7,829 nucleotides of DNA from Oscillospiraceae bacterium (GCA_016303195.1 JAEDMD010000085.1:1-7829); one strand, 5' to 3'. Shown: positions 1-5,383, counted from the first letter of the stretch. Numbers and translations are program-made. The notes: generated from the letters alone by a model not told the origin.

Positions 1-90
1 TCAGAGGAACCCTTTTTCAAAAGGGTTTCCCTCAATATCACGTGTAAAAACTTCTATATGAGTACCACCCTTAGGGTCAGCTTTTTGTTT
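1..90 (-). other. Open in-frame segment after the TAG stop of the small membrane ORF
   Basis: Read on the minus strand, the frame of the 52-residue ORF at 91-249 continues past its TAG for 29 sense codons (K-Q-K-A-D-P-K-G-G-T-H-I-E-V and so on, ending G-N-P-F-E-K-G-F-L) to a TGA at 1-3. The segment reads like a plausible soluble tail and has no ATG, GTG or TTG of its own in this frame. A stretch this long without a stop can arise by chance. It could be the tail of a gene split by an amber mutation, a readthrough extension, or non-coding. TAG is a normal stop in this genome, since two other genes here end with it, so recoding is unlikely. Confidence 0.3.
6..30. repeat. Short inverted repeat (hairpin) at the left edge
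   Basis: GGAACCCTTTT and AAAAGGGTTTCC form a near-perfect stem with a tiny loop and one bulged base. It lies about 60 bases downstream of the TAG of the small minus-strand gene. Neither strand has a T-run after it, so it is a poor intrinsic terminator. On the minus strand it also falls inside the open in-frame segment. It could act as an mRNA 3' stabiliser or be incidental. Confidence 0.4.
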
Positions 91-249
91 CTACATTGTC
101 CTGCTAACGGCAAAAGCAATGATGGCGATAACGATGAATAATCCCGAACTGAGCAGTTTGAATGTAAGGCTTACGGTGGATTTCAGTATCTTCAACAATA
201 TCTTCAGAAGAAATAAAATTATGACGAATACGAGAAACAGAATAAACAT
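91..249 (-). CDS. Small hydrophobic membrane protein, 52 residues, function unknown
   Basis: This minus-strand ORF encodes 52 residues and is supported by its signals. AAAGGAG lies 7 bases before the ATG, and a near-consensus promoter (278-306) lies just upstream. Residues 2-22 are an unbroken hydrophobic run (F-I-L-F-L-V-F-V-I-I-L-F-L-L, then K-I-L-L-K-I). A second hydrophobic stretch, residues 36-48 (G-L-F-I-V-I-A-I-I-A-F-A-V), is followed by S-R-T-M and TAG. Lysines at 16, 20, 23 and 31 lie between the two stretches, which suggests a membrane hairpin or one transmembrane helix plus an amphipathic segment. I do not recognise the family. The reading frame stays open beyond the TAG to the window edge, so this may be the N-terminal part of an 82-residue gene broken by an amber codon. 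It stands alone, divergent from everything to its right. Confidence 0.7.
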   Translation of the reverse strand: MFILFLVFVIILFLLKILLKILKSTVSLTFKLLSSGLFIVIAIIAFAVSRTM

Positions 250-277
250 ATACGCTCTCCTTTACACATTTTTTGTT

Positions 278-306
278 ATTATATCATTGTTACTCGATTT
301 AGTCAA
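278..306 (-). promoter_or_regulatory. Sigma-A promoter of the small membrane protein gene
   Basis: On the minus strand, TTGACT (301-306) and TATAAT (278-283) are separated by exactly 17 bases. TGA just before the -10 makes it an extended -10 (TG-A-TATAAT). The start of transcription would be near 271, giving a leader of about 20 bases that contains the AAAGGAG ribosome binding site. The 14 bases ACAATGATATAATA around the -10 are identical to those of the esterase promoter at 5290-5318. Confidence 0.85.
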
Positions 307-385
307 CAGATATGCAAAAGTTTGATGTTATAACTATCAGCTATTTGAATAGATAATTTTGTTATATAAATATCTGATAAATCAA

Positions 386-394
386 TGGTATAAT
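386..394 (+). promoter_or_regulatory. Possible extended -10 promoter
   Basis: TGGTATAAT matches the extended -10 consensus exactly (TG-n-TATAAT). No good -35 lies 16-18 bases upstream. A transcript from about 401 would run through a 27-residue ORF (425-508) into the RNA unit that ends at the 646-677 terminator. AT-rich sequence often yields such matches by chance, so the call is weak. Confidence 0.3.
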
Positions 395-534
395 TCGGAA
401 GATAGTTTACGGAAAGTCTAAAATATGCATGAAACAGCACTATTATTGTACGAGTTCACTAAATATTGCGTGAATTTTACATGGTTTTTCTACACTGTCG
501 TTCACTGACTTTTCACAAAATATACATAAAGTTA

Positions 535-543
535 TGCTATACT
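535..543 (+). promoter_or_regulatory. Possible extended -10 promoter for the 550-677 RNA
   Basis: TGCTATACT (TG-n-TATACT) is a good extended -10 motif. A weak -35-like TTCACA at 512-517 is 20 bases away, too far for a standard spacer. Transcription would start near 550, right where the foldable segment begins, and end at the hairpin at 646-677. Confidence 0.4.
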
Positions 544-549
544 ATACTT

Positions 550-677
550 GCTGAGGGAGAGATCCCAAAGCTGATTTTCATGGTAGTTTAATGTTTACCC
601 CAACACTAAACTATTAAATCCCCAATAATCCCTATATCATGGCAGATGAGCTTCCTTAACAGGAGGCTCATTTGTTG
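550..677 (+). ncRNA. Candidate small structured RNA of about 130 nucleotides, unidentified
   Basis: The segment between an extended -10 (535-543) and a terminator hairpin (646-677) folds into one long interrupted hairpin. AGGGA (554-558) pairs with TCCCT (629-633). GATTT (573-577) pairs with AAATC (616-620). TAGTTTA (584-590) pairs with TAAACTA (607-613), and TGTT (592-595) with AACA (602-605), around a six-base loop. A large internal loop (559-572 against 621-628) separates the lowest stem from the rest. No convincing ORF is present, and metK has its own promoter downstream, so this looks like an independent transcript. The rod shape with a central bubble recalls 6S RNA, but it is shorter than usual and I could not recognise conserved 6S sequence. 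It could also be the untranslated end of a longer transcript from about 401. Confidence 0.4.
646..677 (+). terminator. Hairpin terminator upstream of the metK promoter
   Basis: ATGAGCTTCCT (646-656) pairs with AGGAGGCTCAT (661-671), eleven pairs with one G-T wobble and a TAAC loop. It is followed by TTTGTTG, a short imperfect T-tract. Only the plus strand has T-rich sequence on the 3' side. It would end the candidate RNA and insulate metK from upstream transcription. Confidence 0.6.
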
Positions 678-758
678 TCCTGACATTGCTTATTACCTCT
701 GTGCAACACCTTGTTTGCGCCGATAATACGATTTTTTCTGATTTTTTGAAAAATACTG

Positions 759-787
759 TTGACAAATGCACTTTACTGGTGTATAAT
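759..787 (+). promoter_or_regulatory. Consensus sigma-A promoter of metK
   Basis: TTGACA (759-764) and TATAAT (782-787) are both perfect consensus hexamers with a 17-base spacer. Transcription would start near 794, a few bases before the first stem of the SAM-I aptamer. Such a strong promoter fits a gene whose output is set downstream by a riboswitch. Confidence 0.93.
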
Positions 788-797
788 ACAGAAGTAC

Positions 798-895
798 CTT
801 ATCAAGAGCGGCGGAGGAAACAGGTCCTGTGAAGCCCGGCAACCTGACTATATCGGTCAAGGTGCTAATTCCTGCGGTATTTTCCGGAAGATGAG
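798..895 (+). promoter_or_regulatory. SAM-I (S-box) riboswitch aptamer
   Basis: The segment matches the S-box layout. P1 is CTTATC (798-803) with GATGAG (890-895). AAGAGCGGCGGAGG follows P1. The highly conserved core GAAGCCCGGCAACC lies at 831-844 and the conserved GGTGCTAATTCC at 861-872. P4 closes TTCC (869-872) with GGAA (886-889). SAM-I aptamers bind S-adenosylmethionine and usually switch genes off when it is plentiful. Here the gene controlled makes SAM, so this is product feedback. The CGGAA at 885-889 can also pair with TTCCG (919-923) in the 5' arm of the terminator, a plausible antiterminator that forms when SAM is absent. Confidence 0.95.
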
Positions 896-912
896 GATTT
901 TTATCAGAAATC

Positions 913-941
913 AGAGCGTTCCGAGACGGAGCGCTCTTTTT
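913..941 (+). terminator. Intrinsic terminator of the SAM-I riboswitch
   Basis: AGAGCGTTCCG (913-923) pairs with CGGAGCGCTCT (927-937), eleven pairs with one wobble and an AGA loop, running into TTTTT (937-941). It sits between the aptamer and the metK ribosome binding site (GGAGG at 949-953), the standard position for transcriptional attenuation. Confidence 0.92.
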
Positions 942-959
942 AATTACTGGAGGTATAAT

Positions 960-2144
960 ATGAGCAAAATATTTTTCACATCTGAATCTGTAACTGAAGG
1001 ACATCCTGATAAGATCTGCGATCAGATCTCCGATGCTGTTCTTGATGCTATTCTCGAACAGGATAAAATGGGCAGAGTTGCCTGCGAGACTTGTGTAACA
1101 ACAGGTATGGTTCTCTGCATGGGCGAAATTTCGACCAGCGCTGATGTTGATATCCCTAAGATTGCAAGAAAAGTTATCACTGACATCGGCTACGACCGTG
1201 CAAAGTACGGTTTCGACGGACATACCTGCGCTGTTCTGACAACTATCGACGAGCAGTCTGCTGATATCGCTATGGGCGTTAATGAGGCATTTGAATACAG
1301 AGAGGAAAACAAGGAGGACGACGGCCTTTCAAACGGTGCAGGAGATCAGGGTATCATGTTCGGTTACGCCTGCAACGAAACACCTGAGCTTATGCCGCTC
1401 CCTATCTCTCTTGCACACAAGCTGTCTCTCAGACTTACTGAAGTCCGCAAGGACGGCACTCTCCGCTATCTCCGTCCCGACGGAAAGACTCAGGTTACTA
1501 TCGAATACGATAACGGCAAGCCTGTAAGAGTTGATGCAGTTGTTGTTTCTTCCCAGCATTCTGCTGATGTTTCACTGGAACAGGTACGCAAGGATATCAA
1601 GGAACTCGTTATTGACAGCATCATTCCTGCTGACCTTATGGATGAGAATACAAAAATATTCATCAATCCGACAGGACGTTTCGTAGTTGGCGGTCCACAG
1701 GGCGACAGCGGACTTACAGGACGTAAGATCATCGTTGATACTTACGGCGGATACTCTCGTCACGGCGGCGGAGCATTCAGCGGGAAAGACCCGACGAAGG
1801 TTGACAGAAGTGCCGCTTATGCCGCAAGATACATTGCAAAGAATATCGTTGCCGCAGGACTTGCTGACAAGTGCGAGGTTCAGCTTTCTTACGCTATCGG
1901 TGTAGCTAAGCCTATTTCTATCCTTGTTGATACATTCGGTACAGGCAAGGCAGACGAGGAGAAGCTGGCAAAAGCAGTTGATAAGGTATTTGACCTCCGT
2001 CCGACTGCTATCATTGAAATGCTTGACCTGAGAAAGCCTCAGTACAGACAGCTTGCCGCTTACGGTCACATGGGCAGAGAAGATCTTGGCGTTGCATGGG
2101 AAAAGACAGACCGTGTGGATGCTCTCAAGGCTGCACTGGCTTAA
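960..2144 (+). CDS. metK: S-adenosylmethionine synthetase (methionine adenosyltransferase)
   Basis: This cytoplasmic enzyme makes S-adenosylmethionine from methionine and ATP, releasing phosphate and diphosphate. The 394 residues match the usual family length. Diagnostic motifs are G-H-P-D-K at residues 14-18 in the ATP-binding region, the hexapeptide G-A-G-D-Q-G at 126-131, and the glycine-rich [10 protein letters not shown] at 269-278. The C-terminal Y-G-H-M-G-R is also typical. The ATG at 960 is chosen because GGAGG lies 6 bases before it and the protein then begins [10 protein letters not shown] like other MetK proteins. The frame is open further upstream, but that part is the promoter and riboswitch. 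Expression is governed by the SAM-I riboswitch at 798-941. The next gene starts 10 bases after the TAA, so the two are probably cotranscribed. Confidence 0.98.
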   Translation: MSKIFFTSESVTEGHPDKICDQISDAVLDAILEQDKMGRVACETCVTTGMVLCMGEISTSADVDIPKIARKVITDIGYDRAKYGFDGHTCAVLTTIDEQSADIAMGVNEAFEYREENKEDDGLSNGAGDQGIMFGYACNETPELMPLPISLAHKLSLRLTEVRKDGTLRYLRPDGKTQVTIEYDNGKPVRVDAVVVSSQHSADVSLEQVRKDIKELVIDSIIPADLMDENTKIFINPTGRFVVGGPQGDSGLTGRKIIVDTYGGYSRHGGGAFSGKDPTKVDRSAAYAARYIAKNIVAAGLADKCEVQLSYAIGVAKPISILVDTFGTGKADEEKLAKAVDKVFDLRPTAIIEMLDLRKPQYRQLAAYGHMGREDLGVAWEKTDRVDALKAALA

Positions 2145-2154
2145 TTAAGGGATC

Positions 2155-2580
2155 ATGGACGAACTGAAAAACTATGCTGATATAAAGTTCACAAATGCTG
2201 TTCTTATCGACATTTTCAGCCATTATGCCGACATTTCGGCAATGGCGGAGATAGTTGCGGAAGACGGTACGGTACATCTGAGATTTCGGGTGAAGCCGCC
2301 TGTTGATCCGCCGAGGAATACTCAACAGCTTCTGAGCCTTATGTTCGCATTATTTGAAAGCAACGCCGAAAGTGCCGTCGGACAGGCATATATGTCCCAT
2401 CAGAGGGAGATACTTCGTGAAACGATGTACCGTCTTTGTCATGTTATCGACAGCTTCAGCGATGTGAAAATGTCCATTCATACATCAGTTCCCGTCGGTG
2501 ACGGTTCGGGCAGGGTGGCAGATTCTCATACGGAATTCACCCTGACAAGGAGCAGTCATACCGATAAGAATATCAAATAA
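2155..2580 (+). CDS. Uncharacterised 141-residue protein cotranscribed with metK
   Basis: I do not recognise this protein. It is a soluble-looking, mixed acidic and basic polypeptide with no signal peptide or transmembrane segment. It begins M-D-E-L-K-N-Y-A-D-I-K-F. The pattern suggests an alpha/beta fold: a likely strand at residues 38-47 (G-T-V-H-L-R-F-R-V-K), a proline-rich turn (P-P-V-D-P-P), a long helical middle (about 56-102), and a strand-like end carrying V-P-V-G-D-G-S-G. I see no nucleotide-binding or metal-binding motif. The ATG lies 10 bases after the metK stop and an AAGGG sequence sits 3 bases before it. It therefore probably shares the metK transcript and its SAM feedback, and a role near SAM or methionine metabolism is only an inference from that. 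A strong hairpin follows its stop. Confidence 0.85.
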   Translation: MDELKNYADIKFTNAVLIDIFSHYADISAMAEIVAEDGTVHLRFRVKPPVDPPRNTQQLLSLMFALFESNAESAVGQAYMSHQREILRETMYRLCHVIDSFSDVKMSIHTSVPVGDGSGRVADSHTEFTLTRSSHTDKNIK

Positions 2581-2590
2581 TAAATTACTG

Positions 2591-2627
2591 AGCCTGTCGG
2601 GGAAAGGGCTTTTCCCTGACAGGCTTT
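2591..2627 (+). terminator. Long hairpin after the metK operon
   Basis: A 16-pair stem (2591-2606 with 2610-2625, two G-T wobbles) with a GGC loop begins 11 bases after the stop of the 141-residue gene. Only TTT then G follows, so termination may be incomplete. Its 3' arm ends 8 bases before the ribosome binding site of the next gene and no clear promoter follows it. It may let some transcription through to the peptidase gene, or shape the mRNA. Confidence 0.65.
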
Positions 2628-2646
2628 GTATGTAAGGAGCGTCTAT

Positions 2647-3678
2647 ATGAAAGCTAACAACGATATGCCGAAAAAAAAGAAGGAAAATGACAAGAAAAAA
2701 GCCCCGAAGCCTGAACGTGTCAGCTTCAAGGGTTTCTGGACGGAAAATTTCAGCAAAGAAGCTATTGTCGGAAAATGGACAGCATATCGTGACAGCTTTA
2801 AGGGAGACAGCGACGAGGCGAAAAAAGTGCGTAAAACAGCCGTTACAAAGTCGGTGCTGATATCTGTTGCTGTGCTTCTTTCACTTCTTTCAGCGATGAG
2901 CGGCGAGATACTTGCTGTACAGTTCGGCAGTAATAACGGAAAAATGGCGGATGTGATGTCCGCAGGCAAGGCTGTTTATGCGTGGAATGACAATATTGAT
3001 GAACTCCGTCAGTACACAGGCGGTGAGGAAGAAATATATGACCCAAATGCCGATGTTATGCTGAAAGTTCCGTTTTTCTCACAAAAAGATTATCCGACAG
3101 GATGTGAACTTGTCAGCACTTCCATGCTCCTTGCAAAGTACGGTGTTAAAATAACTGCCGAGGAGATCGTCACAAAAGGCTATATCAAGACAAAAGAGGT
3201 ATATCTGGATAAGTACGGCGACCCATACGGCCCTGATCCGAATATGACATTTATAGGCGATCCGCTGGAGGAAAACGGCTTCGGATGTTACAGCGGCGCT
3301 ATTGTCAGTGCGCTGAAAAAGATACTTCCGAAAAGCGATTATGAAGTGGTTGACCTGACAGGTCTGGAACTTGAGGATATCTGCCGTGAGTACGTGGACA
3401 GAGGTATCCCTGTGCTTTACTGGGGAAGCCTGCAAATGGAGCCGCTCTACTACGATATTGTGAATCATTGGTATATCGACGAGGGCAAGCGTAAAGGCGA
3501 GGAATTCAAGTGGATATCCAATGAGCATTGCATGGTGCTTATCGGACACAATAAGGACAACTACATTTTTAATGACCCGTCGGTTGACAAGGCAGGTGCA
3601 GAATATATCCGTCCGCTTGTTGAAAAGCGCTTCAAGGAGCTTGGCAGACAATCAGTTGCGATCGTGTCGCTCAAATAG
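2647..3678 (+). CDS. Membrane-anchored C39-like (papain-fold) cysteine peptidase homologue
   Basis: This is a 343-residue protein. A lysine-rich cytoplasmic tail (residues 8-21) leads to one hydrophobic segment (about 66-92, V-T-K-S-V-L-I-S-V-A-V-L-L-S-L-L) that should anchor it with the C-terminal domain outside. From about 137 it resembles the C39-like peptidase family: V-P-F-F-S-Q at 141-146, the catalytic-cysteine region Y-P-T-G-C-E-L-V-S-T-S-M (Cys153), then E-H-C-M-V-L-I-G-H (His294) and Y-I-F-N-D-P (Asp310). These give a plausible Cys-His-Asp triad. The family includes peptidases acting on leader peptides or wall proteins, but no substrate is evident here and no ABC transporter is adjacent. 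The ATG at 2647 is preferred over the upstream TTG at 2626 because AAGGAG lies 7 bases before it. A run of eight A's (2671-2678) sits just after the start. The 3' end overlaps the converging RadC gene by 8 bases. Confidence 0.85.
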   Translation: MKANNDMPKKKKENDKKKAPKPERVSFKGFWTENFSKEAIVGKWTAYRDSFKGDSDEAKKVRKTAVTKSVLISVAVLLSLLSAMSGEILAVQFGSNNGKMADVMSAGKAVYAWNDNIDELRQYTGGEEEIYDPNADVMLKVPFFSQKDYPTGCELVSTSMLLAKYGVKITAEEIVTKGYIKTKEVYLDKYGDPYGPDPNMTFIGDPLEENGFGCYSGAIVSALKKILPKSDYEVVDLTGLELEDICREYVDRGIPVLYWGSLQMEPLYYDIVNHWYIDEGKRKGEEFKWISNEHCMVLIGHNKDNYIFNDPSVDKAGAEYIRPLVEKRFKELGRQSVAIVSLK

Positions 3679-4381
3679 CATCATCTTTTGATATAGTGTA
3701 ACTGTCACATACAATATTGGAAAGAGCAGGGCAGGAATCGGCTTCACGCATGGAAAATCCACCGTCCTTTCCTATTATGATATGGTCAACGACCGCCGTT
3801 CCCAGACTGCTGAGGGCGGCGATTATTTTTTGAGTGGCAGAAATATCCGCATCGGAAGCCTGTGCGATACCCATAGGATGATTGTGTGAAATGAAAATCC
3901 GCTCCGCTTTGTGACGCACGATAAACTGCATGATGTCACGGATAGCCGAAGAAACCTGCCGTGTACTGCCTGTGGACAGCTTATCAGCGGCGATGATACG
4001 CATATTTTTGTCAACTGCGGCAATAGCGAAAGTTTCCGCTGACGAACCGATGTAGAGCGTGGAAAAGTAGTTGACAGCGGACTTTGTATCTGTCAGTCGG
4101 CTGATAACGTTGTCGGCGGCGCAAATGGCGGCAAATCGGGAGATAAGCCTGAACAGAACAGCACATTCTGCCGAGATACCACCTGCTGTGAGAAGATGAG
4201 GGTCTGCATTGATAACTCCGCTGAAACTGCCGTAAATCGTCAGAAGTTCCCTCGCAGTCTTGTTAGGAGATCTGGTTTTGGTATAGCTGAGCAAAAGAGT
4301 GAGATATTCCTCATCGGTCAGCGATATACCGCCGTTTTCAAGAAGTTTGTCAAGTTCGGGATGCTTATTGTTCATGATCAT
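3671..4381 (-). CDS. radC: RadC-family JAB/MPN protein with intact metal-binding motif
   Basis: The 236 residues have the RadC layout. An N-terminal helical domain with a degenerate helix-hairpin-helix region (about 20-85) is followed by a JAB/MPN metalloprotease-like domain (about 97-215). The JAMM signature is present: Glu116, H166-N-H168-P-M-G, then Ser176 and Asp179, and V-V-D-H-I-I-I-G typical of RadC at 197-204. Two features deviate from usual RadC: HNHPSG reads HNHPMG, and the usual P-R-E-V before it reads T-R-Q-V (140-143). RadC proteins were once linked to DNA repair, but their biochemical role is unsettled. GAGG in the 3' end of the upstream gene lies 7 bases before the ATG, so translation is probably coupled. 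A second ATG two codons later is possible. It follows the degenerate paralogue by 4 bases and overlaps the peptidase gene at its 3' end. Confidence 0.9.
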   Translation of the reverse strand: MIMNNKHPELDKLLENGGISLTDEEYLTLLLSYTKTRSPNKTARELLTIYGSFSGVINADPHLLTAGGISAECAVLFRLISRFAAICAADNVISRLTDTKSAVNYFSTLYIGSSAETFAIAAVDKNMRIIAADKLSTGSTRQVSSAIRDIMQFIVRHKAERIFISHNHPMGIAQASDADISATQKIIAALSSLGTAVVDHIIIGKDGGFSMREADSCPALSNIVCDSYTISKDDAI

Positions 4382-4385
4382 TTAG

Positions 4386-5075
4386 CTACCTCAGAAAGCC
4401 GAATGCACCACGGCCTTTTACGGAAAATGCGTCATTTCTTGTGCAGATCACGGAGTTGACGAAATCAATGTCGAGAGAAGCACAAACTTCTGCGAAGAAG
4501 TTGATGATACTATAATCCGCCGAAAAAGGCGTGCAGTTGTTGCCTGAATGAAAAATTGCAAGAATGATGCGATAGGTGTTGTGCATGATGAAAATTTCCG
4601 CTATATTTCGGTGAGAAATGCGTCCGCTGACGATATCTGCATATGGGAGATTTACTGTGTTCACAAGTTCGGTTGAGGAATCAACGGTCAGCACGGAACA
4701 TACATCATTGTCGCTGCTGCCGAAATATCCCATAAGATAGGCTTTCAGATCTGAGAATTCTTTCAGAGACGCTGATGAATGGGCACGCACCTGATATCTT
4801 CGGACACCCTCGGACAGTACTTTTATAAATTCAGCGGAGTTTCTGCCGATGCCTTTGACGGATTCAAGTTCACTCACATCTGCGTTCAGAACACCGCTGA
4901 CAGAGCCGAAAGAATCGAGCAGAGTATGTGCAGTGTCGTTGGTGTTGACGAGTGGGCGAGTGCTGAAAAGGGCTATTTCAAGCAGTTCATGGTCATACAT
5001 GAATTCAGGCGGATAGTTAAGGAAGCGCTGTTTCATGCGTTGGCGATGACCGCTGTGAATGTTGTCGGATCTCAT
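4386..5075 (-). CDS. RadC-family paralogue with a degenerate JAMM motif (probably inactive)
   Basis: This 229-residue protein aligns by eye with RadC along its length. It begins with S-G-H-R-Q-R-M-K-Q-R-F (8-18) and D-H-E-L-L-E-I-A-L-F (28-37). A clear helix-hairpin-helix V-K-G-I-G-R-N-S-A (73-81) follows, then the JAB/MPN domain. The metal motif is broken. Where RadC has HNHPSG-x-P-x-P-S-x-x-D, this protein has I-F-H-S-G-N-N-C-T-P-F-S-A-D (174-187). One histidine and the proline are missing, and the expected upstream glutamate appears to be Asp124. It is therefore unlikely to bind zinc normally. It is the first gene of a two-gene operon with the intact RadC 4 bases downstream. GAGGTG lies 5 bases before the ATG. 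A shared evolutionary origin with its neighbour by old duplication is likely, and a partner or regulatory role is inference. Confidence 0.88.
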   Translation of the reverse strand: MRSDNIHSGHRQRMKQRFLNYPPEFMYDHELLEIALFSTRPLVNTNDTAHTLLDSFGSVSGVLNADVSELESVKGIGRNSAEFIKVLSEGVRRYQVRAHSSASLKEFSDLKAYLMGYFGSSDNDVCSVLTVDSSTELVNTVNLPYADIVSGRISHRNIAEIFIMHNTYRIILAIFHSGNNCTPFSADYSIINFFAEVCASLDIDFVNSVICTRNDAFSVKGRGAFGFLR

Positions 5076-5110
5076 ATTTTCACCTCGCTGCGGAATGAGT
5101 TTATAAAGTA

Positions 5111-5139
5111 ATTATACAGAATATTTTCAACTAATGCAA
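5111..5139 (-). promoter_or_regulatory. Possible promoter of the RadC pair
   Basis: On the minus strand TATAAT (5111-5116) is a perfect -10. The hexamer 17 bases upstream is TTGCAT, a weak -35. Transcription would start near 5104, giving a leader of about 29 bases with GAGGTG at 5081-5086. The region is very AT-rich, so chance matches are possible. The -10 is the best one available for this operon. Confidence 0.45.
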
Positions 5140-5231
5140 TAATAATATATTAATATCTTATAAATTATAATTATAGGCTATGAACAATAATCGCCTTTGC
5201 TTTAGTGAGAATATTATATGACATATCTTTT

Positions 5232-5261
5232 TTGACTAAAATATCATCTGAATCATATAAA
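5232..5261 (+). promoter_or_regulatory. Possible distal promoter of the esterase gene
   Basis: TTGACT (5232-5237) and TATAAA (5256-5261) are 18 bases apart. It lies 58 bases upstream of the stronger TTGACT promoter in the same direction, suggesting tandem promoters. It is less close to consensus and sits in AT-rich sequence. Confidence 0.4.
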
Positions 5262-5289
5262 TAAAGCGTAAAAATGCATAGAAAAGCTA

Positions 5290-5318
5290 TTGACTATTTG
5301 TACAGACAATGATATAAT
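5290..5318 (+). promoter_or_regulatory. Main promoter of the secreted esterase gene
   Basis: TTGACT (5290-5295) and TATAAT (5313-5318) are separated by 17 bases, with TGA just before the -10 giving an extended -10. Transcription would start near 5325, leaving a leader of about 85 bases that contains a hairpin (5344-5383) before the GGAGG ribosome binding site. Confidence 0.87.
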
Positions 5319-5343
5319 ATCAATGAGGATGTTAATTTACTGT

Positions 5344-5383
5344 GCCATTTCGGGCTGTACGTGGAATTTGCCCGAATAATGGC
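5344..5383 (+). other. Hairpin in the 5' leader of the esterase mRNA
   Basis: GCCATT (5344-5349) pairs with AATGGC (5378-5383), and CGGGC (5351-5355) with GCCCG (5370-5374), around a 14-base loop. No T-tract follows, so it is not a terminator. It ends about 15 bases before the ribosome binding site. It may stabilise the message or affect translation. I do not recognise a known riboswitch class in it. Confidence 0.4.

Noticed and set aside
119..325. 68-codon plus-strand ORF at the left end
   Set aside because: It has no ribosome binding site and lies antisense to the small membrane gene (91-249), which has a good promoter and ribosome binding site. It also runs through that promoter.
759..959. 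N-terminal extension of metK by 67 codons
   Set aside because: The extension would start within the -35 hexamer and translate the riboswitch. The ATG at 960 has GGAGG at the right distance and gives the standard MetK N-terminus.
693..1223. 176-codon minus-strand ORF over the metK leader
   Set aside because: It is antisense to the metK promoter, riboswitch and coding start, and has no recognisable protein features.
3671..5075. Mobile-element origin of the RadC pair
   Set aside because: radC-like genes often occur in islands, but no integrase, transposase, attachment repeat or tRNA is seen here and base use looks like the neighbours.
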